Part shown: positions 23,618 to 38,600 of the stretch, piece after piece | How positions within the stretch are numbered: position 1 is the stretch's first letter | How the letters are laid out: every line of letters begins with the position of its first letter | Assembly (NCBI GenBank): GCA_958450365.1 | Contig: CAUEEP010000758.1 | Span: forward strand, 2,192,565-2,256,564 | Direction of reading: 5' to 3' | DNA: 64,000 nucleotides | DNA from: Mesorhabditis belari | Lineage: Eukaryota; Nematoda; Chromadorea; Rhabditida; Rhabditidae | Notes under the pieces: generated by a model | Database searches by the model: none | The model's input: only the letters and a program-made list of their open reading frames with translations | What the model was told of the DNA's origin: nothing | Made by a program: the position numbers and the translations under genes

Positions 23618-26600
23618 CTAAGCAAATCTAATTCTTTTTTCACTCGGAATCCCTTGTCGAATCGCGTAATTGATTACATCTTTTTCGAAGGCGAGTGAAC
23701 CACAAACGATCAGAGTTGGATGGGGAGATAAAGTATCTGAAAAAATTGGATATATACGCTTTTTAAAAGGCATCGGTTTAAGAAAGCTATCGTAATCAAA
23801 GTTTACATTCGAGCAGCTCAATTTTGATAGCATTAACTGAGTCTTTTAATTGCTCATCAAATGATACCAAAATGCACGCTAGATTTACATGTATACTGTA
23901 GAAAGCCTACAGTAGAGACTTTTTACAGTACCTCTTAACTAAATACTTTGCCAGCTGAATACTTTTATCTTGGCATACTGTAAGGAGTCAGTCAGATTAA
24001 TTCAAAGTGATTGTCAGACTTACCCAATTTCTCGAGTTGTTCCTCGAAAGCCACCTCGGTGAATCTTTCATTGTGCACCTCGACGAGATACGGCAATTTG
24101 GCTTCTTCCTGCAAGTAGACAGTGAACGATACCTTTGTCGATAATTTACCTAGGGTACCGTACACTAGACTTGTAAAACACTTGTCTATCTCTTTTCGCC
24201 GGCAAAGTTGAGGTTTTTTGTCATTTTCTCAGCAACAACCCTTTGATTTTGACTATTTTGACTATCATTCGATACAGAATAAAATTGTGCGTCGAATGAC
24301 ACCAAAATTAACTCAAAATGTAATATTCACGCAAAGTTGTTGGCTAAAAACCCAAACCCCGCTCATTATGGGCGGGACTTAACCTTTTGCCTCATAACTT
24401 TACATGGAAACTACATTTTAAGGTTATTTTGGTATCATTTGAGGCGCAATTTTATTTAGCATCGAATGATAGTCAAAATAGTCAAAATTGAAGGGTTGTT
24501 GCTGAGAAAGACACGAAAAACCTTAAATTGTCAGCAAAAAAGAACCGACAGATGTTTTCGTTATATCAAGTTAACATAGCAACACGTTAATATTATTGAT
24601 CTTTAGCTTCGGTTCGTTATGTTTTTGATTAGCGAAACAAAAGATTACAAGACTTATCTTCAAGACAAGACCGTGATGCCGAAGTATCAAGTCAAATATT
24701 TATTTATATTGTATTGAATCTCACCTCTTTCCTGCTAAAATAGCACGCGATCTGGCAATTCCAATTCGTTGTCCATTTCGAGATTTCCTCTCGAAAGAGC
24801 ACGCTCGACGGATCGCTGAAGCAACAGACCAAGCGGACTCTGGAATAATAAATTGATTAAATCCATTCTACATATTAAATTTCTGGAATAATAAATTGAT
24901 TAAATCCATTCTACATATTAAATTTTATTGTGTGCTTGTTGTACAATACCTTGTTTCCACTCGTTCATCTCCAAAGATTCTCTCCAAAATTCGGGGAATG
25001 GGTGCAATCCCGGTTCCTCCGCAAACAATCAACAACGATGGCATCTAGATAAAATTGGGTTATTGAATCAATATTATTTTTTAAAACTAACTCCTCTGAA
25101 GTTAAACTCATGCTCCGTATCATATGGCCCTCTCCAATCAATCATATCGCCGAGTTTCCATGTTGCGACGATTCGAGAGAATCTTCCGTCATCATAGACC
25201 TAAAAATATTAGCAACTAGAAATTAAAATTTGCAGAATTTTAGAATTTATCAAACTTTACTTTGATCGGTATCTCAAAATATCCATTTCCGATCTTCGAT
25301 GGAGTGTACTGACGAGTCAGAAAACGGCCCTCGTCTGATTTGCTTCTAAAAGTCACACAATTTTTGTATACTACAGCCATTCTATTCAAGGCGAATAACA
25401 GAATATCTTATTAATTAATAAAGAAGTTATTTTATTATTGTGCCCATTATTTCATCAAAGAATTATTGCAAATTTTTAGATCCAATTATGTCCGACTATA
25501 CTAGCTACAGAACATGGAACAGTTTGGGTACTTAAGGTACTATAAAATCCTAATGTCCCATCGTATTACAATGTACTGAAACAAAAAATAATAGCTAGAT
25601 ATTCTGCCGAGAAGACTTTTGAAGAAAATTTTAGAGAAAATTTCCATTATTTCCATGCAGGTTCAAGCGGCTTTCTTTTCCTGAACAACTCGAACACTTT
25701 TCCACCACAAATTCTTTTTTAGTTCTATTTTATCATGCCAAAATGATTTCCGTTTGCCAAAGTTCTCCCCCAAAAATTTCCATTTCAAAAGGGAAACCAT
25801 CCAAGCAAAACTTTTGAAGAAAATTTTAGAGAATCGAGAGGGAAAAAGTGAAAAGAGGATATCAGTGGTGAAATTTCGTTTGGAAATCGATTAGTTTGTG
25901 AAATTTTTGTGTGTAGATTGTTCATATACAACAATAGCTTTCGTTTGACTCTGTTTTAGAAAATATTGTATGTTTGTTACTTGTTACTTGTTATTTTTTT
26001 AAACCTTAAGATGCTAATGTTGATTTTTAAGCCAATGATATTTCTCTAAGCAATGAATACTTTTACTTTTACGATATCAAATTTGCCTTTACCTTTTTGC
26101 AGCTAACTTTCTACAAGGAGAACTTTTCGAAATGAGACAAAGGGGAAATTGGAAAAACCCACGTGAAAACACTAAAAATGAGGGAAATCAGCGTTGATGT
26201 GAGAAAGCGTTTATGATGAAAATGATGATGATTGTGGTGAAGAGAGATGGTCAGGCTGTACTCTCATTTCCCCCCCCCCCACCCGATTCCGCGGGCGACG
26301 GTCCAAGGTCAGCCTCAGCTCAGCACCTCTCACCCCCACCAATCTCACTTTTCTCATTCTTCCCATTGAAAGCCCCTTTTTACCCTTTGAAATAACTACA
26401 TATTCTCTCTTTTCTCTGTGTTTTCTAATTGTTCCATTGTGGTTAACTCCTCATGTAGCACTTTTCCATTTCTTTCCTTTCTTTCTCTTCTTTTTCTATA
26501 ATTGATTCTAAACGAACTCCAAATCAAACTCAATCGAGACTTTATATCTGACTTCTAAAAGTTCGATATCTTTTTCCTATCTCATCATTTCTGTACAAAT

Positions 26601-29600
26601 GATAACCATTAAAGCAATTTCTCTTTGATGACGTTTTCTATTGACTTTTACGAGAACTTACCCTTTAAGATAACAGATTTATTGATAAGTTACTGGATTA
26701 TCGGTAAAATAAAACAGTTACTTTTGTCTTAAGTTCTGTTCTACTATCTGGCCTCATTGGTAACTTTGACATCTTTGATTCTGTGTCTGGTATGACCTGC
26801 TTGCCCACTTAAGCTCAATGGATCCGACAACCTTGCTCTCAAACACGAATGCTTCAACCCAATATTGCCGAGCCACACTGGCTATGAGCCTAGTCGCCTG
26901 ACTTTTGGCCTGGCCTAGCTCTGACCAACCCTACCACTAGCACTGTTCCAGTTGGCTTATTTTCCTTGCTTACATTAGCTTTTGGAACAACTCGTGCTTT
27001 TGAGTCCCAAGTTAGACTCTGAAAAAAAATAATTCGTCTTTTTAGTCACTACATGCATCAGTTGTTGACGTGTAAAACTTTCAGTAGAGTTTCTTTAAAT
27101 CCAAGTGCCTCAATCGTGTCTACCCTCGATCGCCCTAGTTGCTCATCCATACGTGAACGTGTCAACTTGTAAGTGGATTAGGTAAAAAGTTAAAGCGACC
27201 AAAAAACTATGTCAAGGGATCTGAAAGTTGAAAGTAATCAGTGCATGAAAGGTGGGAAAATGGTTGGGGAAAGGAATTGACTGTAGGGCAATCCCCGATC
27301 TCTCCAATCCAGGTCATCACATAGACAGACCTTCTAGACAGAAAAAAAAGAAAAAATAGGGAAAGAGATAGGGAAACACTGACTGTCACAACCACAATCG
27401 GGGGTGAAAAGGGGATCTCCCCTGTGTGACCTGTCCTTTTCAACAAGGAGATCCATTCGGAAACGATTTGGGAAACCCGGATGTAACTTTGCAGCACCTT
27501 AATCGATTGATCGAACAGATTGATTAAGCTTTGTTAGCTTTAGAACTAGCAATTTGTTAGTTTTTATTTTTAGAACACAAGCTTGCTAAAATGTTACCCT
27601 CTTCCCATTCAAATTCTCTTTTTTACTGAAATCCGACCAGTTCCCTGTTCCCCTTTTTGATCACTTTTCAACCGATCGACATTTCAACAACTGGATTTCG
27701 ACTGAATTTGGCTACTTCGCAAAGAAATTTACTCATTTTGAGCCCAAATCCCTAACACCACTTTATCTAGTTGACAAGAGCTGGACCGAGCTGAGCTGAG
27801 CTAAGCTTGACATTAGCTGAGTTTGTTGGATTTAATCCTTGGCTGACTGGCTATGGGACTTTTTTGGAGTTGAAGCAAGGTTGGATTTGAAGCTCGGTTC
27901 AAGCCCAAGAATGACCTGGTCGGCTTCTAGGATTTGTAAGCGAGGCTAGACTAGAAACCAGGTCCCGGTCGCCTTGCTCGACTTAGCTTTCAGACATGCA
28001 CATGACAGCTGGATCAGACATGCAATAGAGCGAGGCTAGAGCCGAGTCAGAAGCGAGGCCAGCCAGATCCTCTTTTCGTCGTTTAGTGTTATCTTACTAT
28101 CTGTTTCGTGCAAAATTCAACCATCAATCGATTGTTTCAATTTCCCATTTCCTATCACAACTCGTTCAACTTTTGCGAACCACATCAGCCTTTGTTTCAA
28201 CTCTACAAACAACGAAACTTCTCTTTTTCTCTCGCCAAATTTCTGAGATTCGTTCGTTTGCGATTTCTCAATGTCATTTTTGTCATTTTTTGCCTTTCAT
28301 GACACCTTCTTGAGGTGGTTCTTTGTGGTTAAAAGAGGTGAGATTCAAGTTTTTGATTTCCTTGATTCAAGTTTTTGCTGATGAGTCATTTTTGATTGTG
28401 TTGAGCGCTTTCTCAAGTTTCGCATGAAAGGCTTTATTTCGAAATTTTTCTAGACTCCGTTTTTTCAAAGAGTGAGACAGATCTAAATTTTCGGAGCCGG
28501 GCTTGGGCCTCAAAAAAAAGGAGAATGGCCGGAAATGAGGTGAGAATTCGTTTGAAATCTCTAGTACAACTTGTTAAATCAACTTTATTTTAAAATATTC
28601 AACTTCTCCCTTAAAGGTGAGACGAAGACGTCTCTCCCCGTCCGACCCACAAACATCACAAAATCGATGGATTGAGGAAACTGTGGAAAAAGCTGAGAAA
28701 CCCGTCGCAAAGAGATCATCCTCGATTGCAAATCGACAACTTCATTGGGCTGTCCGACTATTTCCTTATTATCTTTTCTATGGCTTTTGGTTTCTCTTCG
28801 GATTACTGGTGATAAGGTGAGTTGGTGGAAAAGCCCAAATAAAAGGCCCTTTTTGAACCATTGAAGGTTCGATTTTATCTATTTTTGCTAGAAATTACTG
28901 CGCCAGAAAGGGTCGGTTCCAGTTTTGAGCACAAAGTACACTTTTGAGGATATTACGGGGTACATTCTTCAAGTTACCTAAAAGTTTCAGAAAAACGAAC
29001 AACGCCATCTCAGCAGTGCGATACGTGAAAACTCACGGACCATTGGTTGGCGTTGATTACATCGAGAATTCGAGGGAATTCCACGATTTGATACAATTGC
29101 TTGATAAGTAAGTTCTTACAAAAAGTATAAGCAAGAGTAAAAGAGTTGGTTATCTCAATGCAACCCTTTCAGGGAATTCACCCGTCCACCCGCATTCTTG
29201 ATGCTCAACCAATTCGCGCTGAACATGACCGACAATTTCCTTTGCAACACGCAATCGCTGGGGATACACGACAGGTGAGTAATGGATTATTTGATACTAC
29301 CTAAGCTTACAATTAGAATTGATTGCTTTTTGATTGATTGCGATTGATAAAATTAAACTTTGAGTACTTTGAGCAAAATCTTTAAGGTGACAGTGGACCT
29401 GATTCACTTGCCTTAATCTCTGTAATACAAGTACTTTTGATAGGCAAGGGCTTCCTAGTCTCAACCGTGTCCTAAGCCAGAGCCAAAGCCAGCGGTAAAG
29501 CCAGGCAATGCCAAGCTAGATCTGTTTTCTGACCTGGAAAGATACCGTTAAGACAATCTTGCTTCTGAGACGATTCCGAGTACTTTATTATTGTTGTATT

Positions 29601-32600
29601 GTGTGTCTAATTGCTCGAAAATATATAGGTAGTTTATCCATCCATACAGCCAATTTAGTTGTTACTTATCAACTTCCCTTTCAGATTCATTTTCATCACT
29701 CTCGACACAGTATCCCGGGACACAATGCGACGCCGATGGCCCCAAATCCGACAATTCCACTGGCCCACTCCGAGTTTATATGTAAATTTTTTGATCTACT
29801 TTATTGTATTTGGTTTTTCTTTTTCATCTCAAGATTGATAGATTTCTTTTTTTTTCTTTGAGAGATTTGACCTCCTCTCATTTCTTCTCTTTTTCTCTTT
29901 TTCCCTTTTATTGGGTAGTCTGTTCTTTTCCCCTATCATTTCATTAAACGAAAAATTCGCTGATCAATTTGCAGAGTTGAGCTTTTTGAGAAAAAACTTT
30001 GAAATTCAAAAGTAGGAAATTTAGAAGCCGTTTTCTTTTGCCGAGGGTCCTTATCAAATGATCTATTTGCTGAGGGCGAACATCGCGATTTCATTGATCA
30101 AAAAGGGGAAAAGTTTCTGGATGATGCAACAGGTTTGTGGAGATGGAGGAAATGAAAGAAGCGAAGAAGGAAAAATTTGCGTAAACAGATTAAGTTTTGA
30201 ATTAGCCGGTCTAGTTCACAATTTATCTTGTGATAGCCGGCCCATAATGCCTTGTCTTGGGCACGTCTTGGGTTTAGTACTAGGTACTAGTACATTCACG
30301 ACGAGACCACCCGACGATTATTTTTCTAATGATGATTATTTTTGGTACCAAATCAAGTATTTAAGAATTTTGTTACTTATTTCGCAGAAAGTTCTCGGTA
30401 ACTTTGTCCTAATTTTCAGGAGGAGGCTCAGGCCTTTACTATCTATAATAGTGTCTATAATGTCTATAATGACTATAATAGTTTAGTTAATCTTTTAATG
30501 TTCACCAAATTATCAGTAAAATAGTAACGACTACGCCCAAAATGCCGTTGTTGCGTGTTTTAACAGCTCAATAGCTCAATTGGATTCGATCTATGCCCAT
30601 TTTTACGAATAACTGACAATTTCCAAACTAATTTTGTTGTTTGTTGTTGACTTGTTTTCGTTTTCATGAACAAATCCAATGGAGATGCCAACAAAAGATG
30701 ATTTAGCACCAAACCTAAAACGTTGACTACATTATGAATCTTCCACAATAAGTACTAGACTAGATCATGTCCATGAGAAAGTGGGCACAGTACTAGGTTT
30801 AACAAAGCGCTACATACTAGCTAAGAATATACGATATGAAAACAGGGTTCTTTATTGAATTGCACAGCATGAACAATTGGCACAAGTTATGGTTCAATTA
30901 CCCATACAACGCACAACAATTTTAGGACACTTTCTGGCGCAAAAACCTTTTCGATTTGAATCTGGAGGACGACTTGAGCTACGATGCGATATTCGATCAA
31001 ATCGGGATCGATGAGACTTCGGAAAGAGCCGAATGGGTGAATGGTGGGTTTTTGGAAGAAAGGGGGGAAATTTAGGCTTTTAATCTTTTGAAATCAAAAA
31101 AGATGGGGAAAGAGTTAGGAACTCGAAAAGTCCTTGACCCGTTTCACACGGACGAGTCATGCACCGCACAATGTTATCGACAACCGTGACAAGGGGACAA
31201 GAGGAAGGAGAGGGAGACAGGACTGCGATGGCCTCCACGTTTCCCTCTTGATCGGCTAAAGATTGCTTTGAAAGGAAAATCAGTTACGAATGTTGAGTAG
31301 AACAAGTGAAACGCTGGCTCTTGGAAATTCTCTGAGAAAAGCACATCTAATACTTTTTAAAGTAGAGGAACAGAGGAACTCAAAGATTCGAAACTAACAG
31401 AAGAATGATCTAAATATCAGTTCGTTAACGCCGATCAATTTTGGATTGATTGGACCTTATAGAGTTGAGCACCCTGAACGTGATGCTGTAATAATTAGCT
31501 GTCAATAACCGAATCATCTGGCATAGAAGTATTGACATCGTGCTCACCAAGTAACCCTTTAAAGTTTCATTTCAGGATCGATTTGGTTCCGAAGTGCAAA
31601 CATCCCTCGATTAGCATCTCAAAACTGCTTTCAAAACCTACTTATCGTAACGCGCTCTTGAGATATAAGCGTGCAAAGTTTTGAAAGCAGTTTTGAGATG
31701 CCCTTAACCCGGGGATGTTTGCACCTTGAAATCAAACCGATCCTGAAATGTAACTTCAAAGGGTTCCCTGGTCAGAGTGATCGATTCCATAAGGTCAAAT
31801 CAACCCCGAATCGACCGGCATTGGCAAGCTTCTTGTAAGAAAAACATAAAAACAAAAAAGGTGACTTGCTCTAAAGTACAGTAGTGCCAACTCTAGCTTT
31901 TAAAAAATAAACAGAAGAAAATAAAAGTCATTACTATGGAAAAGTAAGACACTGGATTGAAATGGTCAGCAAAAGGTGTCTGGTTGTCAAAAATTGTCAA
32001 GGACTAATATTCCGGTGAAATTTAACAAAAGTCTTCGATCCATAAATCATTGCCATTAGGATATGGCAACTTTTCCTGAGAAATTCTTCAATCAATTCTT
32101 GAATTCAGGTGCCAACTGGTTCATCCGTGCCGGTGATAACACTCTCGAGTTCTTCGAGAGACTCGCGGACAAATTGGGGCATTGGTAAGAAAAGGAAAAA
32201 TCTATCAAAGAGAAACGTATTCAGGTATACACCCGATATGGGCATCATGATACATCAATGTCACACATGGGGAACCGTCAAATGTGCCTATATACCGCAC
32301 AAGTTTGTGACCACAGAAATAACCAATAGAGATTTATCTAGAATTGCGCACAGTTGGGAGTGGATGTACACGGATCAAAACGACCCACCTTATATCATTC
32401 AATTGGATTGTGAAACGGACGGTGGAAGCAAGCTGATGCAATTAGGGAAATTCGGGTTTCATTTCACGAATCGAGATGGAAGTTGTAATGAGGAAAAGGT
32501 GAGAGATTTGGTGTAAAAATAACAAGCATTCATTTTCTATGCATAGATGACCGTAAAAGTTACTGTAGCCTGTAAAGTTACTGTAATCCGAGCCATCAAA

Positions 32601-35600
32601 TATACTGTAATACCCAGTATGATTGTCACCTTAAATGCTATCAAATTTTGCTACAATATGCCGATATTGTAATGTACCAGTATACTGTAAAGATACTGTA
32701 GCTGATACTGCAGCATCCGTCCTACATCCTCGCTACAGTATGCCTAAAAGTTTAAAGAATAAATATGATTAGCTTTCAATTTAAACTATTCAATCAATGA
32801 TAGAAAAACTCAACCATAACTACTTAGGATACTGTAACGAGGTCTTTACAATCTTTAAATTCTAGGTGCTTTTGGCGAGAGCAAAAATGGCAAATGGATC
32901 AGTTTCTGTTGGATATCAACGAGCGACATTCCCGAGCTGGGGAAGATTACAGTTTAAGGTAAGGAGAAATGAAAACTGTACCTTTTGAAAAGGATAATTT
33001 CAAACAGAACGTCAACTAAATTATTACTGTAAGGCTACGGTAGACTCAAATATGCTGTAATGCCCAGTATCACTGTAATCTTCAAAGTACTCCTATCACT
33101 TAAGTACACATCTTTTATAAATCTTTGAACGTCTGGAAATGCACTAGAATTGGCCTTGCATTAGTTGAACATAGGCCTTGAATGCAAGTATGATACAATC
33201 GGTAACAGTCGGTATCAAGTATAATACAATCAAAGGATACTGTAAAATTCATAGATTGGATACAAACAAGGACAAGCTTACGGTAATCGAGAAAGTTGAC
33301 ATCTTTTAGAAAATCTACTTCAAATTGTAACTCAGCTAGCAATTAGGTCTTGAACTGGTAAATCTGATCAAAATTCGGTAATCAAAAAAAATCAAATGAA
33401 GAATTTTCTGCTTTACGATTAGCCAAATTCTGCGCATTGTGTGATTTTACGGTAATCGCGAAAGTTGACATCTTTTAGAAAATCTACTTCAAATTGTAAC
33501 TCAGCTAGCAATTAGGTTTTGAACTGGTAAATCTGATCAAAATTCGGTAATCAAAAAAAATCAAGAAGTGCACTAGATACATTTTTAATGAAAATAAATA
33601 TTTTAGGCCTATTGGTACATCGTCGATTGTATCATCTGGACTCCTTACATTGGTCCATTCCTTAAACCGTACCTTCCGCTTGTCGGTTACATTCTAATGA
33701 TCACCATGTAGATCTCTTCGACCAATAATATGATATTCAATTATTCTATTTTAAATATCAATTTTCAATCGTATCAAGTCCCTTCTTGACTTTCATTGAA
33801 GAATTTTCTGCTTTACGATTAGCCAAATTCTGCGCATTGTGTGATTTCTTTTGCTCAGTTACTCTTTTTTCTGTACAGTGTGATTCCTCAAAAAAATTAT
33901 CAATAATAGGTTAACTGTGATTTTATCTAAATACAATCATTTTTCTATAATTTTCTATAATTTATGGTGCAAGTATGTGTGTCCTAGTCCCAGCAAACCC
34001 TATGAATTTTTCGATAGAGACATTTTTTTGTGTGTGAGAGAAGAGTTTTTATGATAAAGGATTTAGTGTGTGAAAAATTGGAAATGTGTAAAAAACGTTT
34101 GAGGTTCAAAAAGGAACAGATTGGGTTGAGTAAAGCAATTCACTACGGTTTAAAATATAGCCATGTGCCAGAGGAGGAGCGTTTACCAAAGAGCACAAAG
34201 TAACCACAAAATGGAGCCTCAACCCTAATAAAGGTGCTAACCGTATCTGTATACCTACTGTAATCTACATAGTATTAGCCTACCGTAATCTACTGGCATA
34301 AATATTAGCCGTTTCATTCTGTTTTTTTAATTCAACCTTATCAAAAACCTTTCCATCATTTGTTTATCCCTTATTTAAATGACGCATGTGCCGAGAGAGG
34401 AATTTCCATTAGATCCCCTTCAAAACCGGGACCCTCTCCACCCGAATCCCTCTTTCCTTTCCCTTTTCTACTTCTTTCTCATGACTCGTCTTCTTCATTT
34501 CTTCAGCTTTTTCTTCTTCTCATTTTTTTTCTTACTTTATCTTTTCCCTTTTTTGAATGTAATTTCCTTTCCTATTTCGACCTCTTTTTTTCCAGAGAAA
34601 CAATCGTGGCCACTGCTTTTTTCAATTCATTTTCCCTTTTGCCAGAGATTTTTCTGCCATTCCCTTGATTGGGGAATTTCAATTATTTTTAGCTTTTTGG
34701 TGGGAATTGGACCCAGCTACTAGTCAAGTTTATCGATAAAATATAAAATTATATAATAATAAAATAATATAAAAAATTCTATAATAAAATTCTTGCAATA
34801 AGCCAAATTCTAATGAGTATCATCTCATTTTTAGCTGTTAGATGAGTTTAGTGAAAATTTCAAGTTCTCTACGCAATCAAACCAAGCTAACGCTAGTTAC
34901 TCCCAAAAGCTTCACCAAACGATTAGCTTGCCTCAAACTTCTCGTAATTACACCCAAACTTTTCTCCGACTACCACATGGTCTACTTGGTGGCAAAATTG
35001 AATGGCACCAATTCCCCCTTGCCAATCCATTTCCTGTTTGTGCCTGGTTGAAGGGGTCCCTCTCGGGATCTCCCTCATTGCATATTCTCCTCTTCCACAT
35101 TCACAACCCCTCCCCTTTTCTCTACTTCTTCACCCCATTTCCCGACCTCCCATTGGGGCCATCTGTGCTCATGTTTCACTTTTCCTTTTTCCTCTCTTCT
35201 AATTCCACACAGATTCCCCGCGTCGATGGGAAAAGACGAAGCTCGTAGACACTTCAAGCAAGGCTATCACGTGTTTATGACCATGATTCTCTGCATATTT
35301 GCCTAAGCTTGAAATCGAGATAGTGTGGTTGTTGTGGAATTGCACTGCAATAGTCAAGTGCTTTATGCCTCTCGTTAAACTCTATTTATCTTTTATGTTA
35401 CCATCAAAAGTAGTTCTTTCCTGATGAACCTGCATAATTCTTTGACAAATCAAATGATTCGAAGTGCTCACCAACTTTGTCTCAACCAACAATTGACAAC
35501 TACCTTGTACAGTTAAGCTTCACTCTTCGCATTCTAATATCACACAAGCATTTTACTTTTCTTTTCGACAATTATTCTAATGTGCAATGTCTCATTCTTT

Positions 35601-38600
35601 CAACTCATTCTTAATGCCAGTTCAGCAATCGAATGACTGAATTGACAGTCAGCAGTAGCATAATTAAAGCGAAGAGGTCGATCAACAGGTGCACCTCGTT
35701 GTGTCAGGAGAAAAGCCGACTCCGGGTGGTGGTTTATGCCGAGAGAAGTTAGGTAAATCATTTGCTTTCAATCCAACACTGAATCATTCAGTTCCATCCT
35801 GATAACGGGGTCTTTTCTTGCATTTTGGCGATAGTTCAGGGTGTACTGTAGCTTACATACACCGGTCTTAACCCAGACCTGCTACAGTAATGGGTTAGTC
35901 CCAACCCGGGTCACCCAACTATGCGCCATGCCCCAACTGTGCACCGCTCGAGGCAGATTAGGTAATTGAAGGGTTTTTCTTCTATTTCTCGTCGGTGATG
36001 ACAACCACGAATAGAAACCAACAACCACGATAACTTGAACGGTATTTTGAAAAGATCTCGTAAGCAGTATTTCGCCGTAATGTTTTGTTTCCAAGTCCCA
36101 CAGAGGATTAATGCGGTGCAAGGTGGGATAGTTAATGTTGATACTTCATGAATCGCGTTTAATCAAACCGGAGCAATGTAGGCGACTAAATTCCTTGAAC
36201 CACATCTTGGGAACAAATTTAAATGAAATTTTCGGGAGTGGGTCAAATGCAACCTTTTTTGCGCACCTTTTCACCCACTATGACAAGGACTGCCCTAGAC
36301 TCTAGCCATTTTGCTTCAAACAACAGCATTTTGCACTTCAAAGTTCGTGTTGCTGCCTTTAATGTTTTAAAATACGAGCTCTAGCCATTCTGAAGCATTC
36401 TGTATGTTCTGGCATAGAATTTTTGTAATTGAAAACGAATAGTGCAATGGGAAGAACCTAATTTATCGATAAAGGCCCAAACGTTAGTCTTTTCCCTTCT
36501 AAACGAAAGTTTTCGTCGAAACCGGCAGTGATCTTGTCCCCACAAAAACACAGCGCTACTTTGCACAGCTACGCGTTGGTCACAATGAAGTCTTTTACTT
36601 AGACCACCTAATTTCAACGATCTTTCACTTAGGCGTTTTGGTGTTGTTTTACTTCTTTAATGTAATGTATTTGTACATTAAAGGAAGTAATGTATTTGTA
36701 AAATTTAGGTTTCGATCTGTGTCTCTTTCGCGCAACTTCAAACGAAAGGAATTCATTCAACTTCAATTCTCAAGTAAGTTTTTCGTATTATTACATTGTG
36801 GGCGGGGAGGCAGCTTTTGTTTTGTTCTGGGGTGATTTGATTGATGATGCTAAATGTTTAAAACAGGTCGTACTAATGTTTTATGCCATGGAACGATCGT
36901 TATTTAATAACGTTCAGGCAAGGAGAATTCTGCGTTTAAGCACTTAAAGTTTATAGAGGTATTCTTCAAAACTGAAAAAAAATGAAAAATTTAAACATCT
37001 GTTTTGCTAATCCTTATTGAACTAAGTGAATGCGGCGAAATGAGTGGAATAACAAAAGCTGTCTTCTTTAGCTGTACCAGTATCACTTCGTCTTATACTT
37101 ATTTTTACTATTGTGTTGTGTTTTAGAGTTACGAGTGACCCCATCGACATCAGAAATGGGCAGAAGAGGCGGTGGTGGTGGTGGAGTGGGATTTGGACGT
37201 ATCCCAGACAGGTTGGACTGTTTTTGATGTTTTTGACCATAAATAACGCGCTTCTATAATATAAATCATTTTATGTAAACCTGTTTATGTAGAAGTTGCA
37301 CACAAATTCTCAATTTACGTGAAAAATTAGCATTTCAAGATGTAGAACTACGTTTGAAGAAGTCATGAGGCTGTATCAAAAGTTTCTTATGAAAACGTTC
37401 TGATTTTAAAAATTTTAACTTTTTCCACTTTTGAATTACAACCTAATAGCCGTGTTGCTTGTTAGATGTAAAACTATCGTGAGATCGGTACTCTTTTAAT
37501 ATTTATTTTTAGGTGGCTTCAATATCAACCTGTCGGAAAGCACGTTGAACACACGCGTTTCATCCCGTTCAAATGCCCGCTGGATGCAAACTTCTTTAAC
37601 AGAAACAAGGAATTAGAAGATGATGATGTTTTTACGGTGGACCTTCTCTTGGAAATGGTAAGCAATAAATACGCAATTACTTAAATTTGTGATTTTAGGC
37701 AAAACGAGTTGATAAGAAGATTGGACTAGTGATCGACTTGACGAATACACAAAGGTTGCTCAAACGACAATTTTCTTTAAACGTATTTTTAGATATTATT
37801 ATCCCGCCGAATTCACGAGTCAAGGAATCGAATATCAGAAGCTGAATTGTCCAGGCCATGAGGTAATTTATGAATTACGCGATTAAATTATACTGGTAAC
37901 TTCTAGGTAGATACTCGAGAAGACATCGTCCAGAATTTTAACAAACTGGTTACTTCGTATTTACAGCGAGCACCTCCAGGTAATTCATCTCAATGGATTG
38001 GTTTTCATCTATTGCTTCACTAGTTTAGATACTCTAATTGGTGTCCACTGCACACATGGGTTGAATCGAACGGGCTACCTGATAGGAAGATACATGATTG
38101 ATGAAGCAGGATGGAATGCTGAAGAGTTCATAAACAGTAAGATTTAAAGTTTATGCATGAAAGTTTTAAAAAGAAATGGCATTGGCAGAAACATGTGGTT
38201 TTAAAGCCGAGATAATGATAGACTTTGTTTTTATACATTCTGGAGTTGTTACTAATTCGCTCAATGTTTAACTCTCTAATATAATGTTTTATTTTAGTGT
38301 TCGAGCATTGCCGTGGACATCCGATAGAGCGACAAGGCTACAAGGATAAATTGAAATGGGCTCAAGAGCAACGCGATTCAAAAGAAGCGGCAGCCAAGGC
38401 GGAGAATGAATTGACTCAATAAATGAATTGCCGTATAATCTTTTGATCTCTTCCCTGCTTTGTATATCCTACGGTATGTACGTATTTGCGTTGTTTGTTA
38501 CGGGTCTAACGAGAATAAAATTAAATTTAAATGAAAATAAATACTTTGTTATTTTAAGTTGCGTTCGAGAATCTCAAAATATTGCTGACGTTTTAGTTTT

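Noticed and set aside
30889..30903. GGTTCAATTACCCAT, close to the start of spliced leader SL1
   Set aside because: Only about 14 bases match with one change, the rest of an SL RNA gene is absent, and it lies in the intron before a glycosyltransferase exon.
36381..36617. 78-codon minus-strand frame suspected of being a transposase piece
   Set aside because: No DDE or helix-turn-helix motif could be recognised in any frame.
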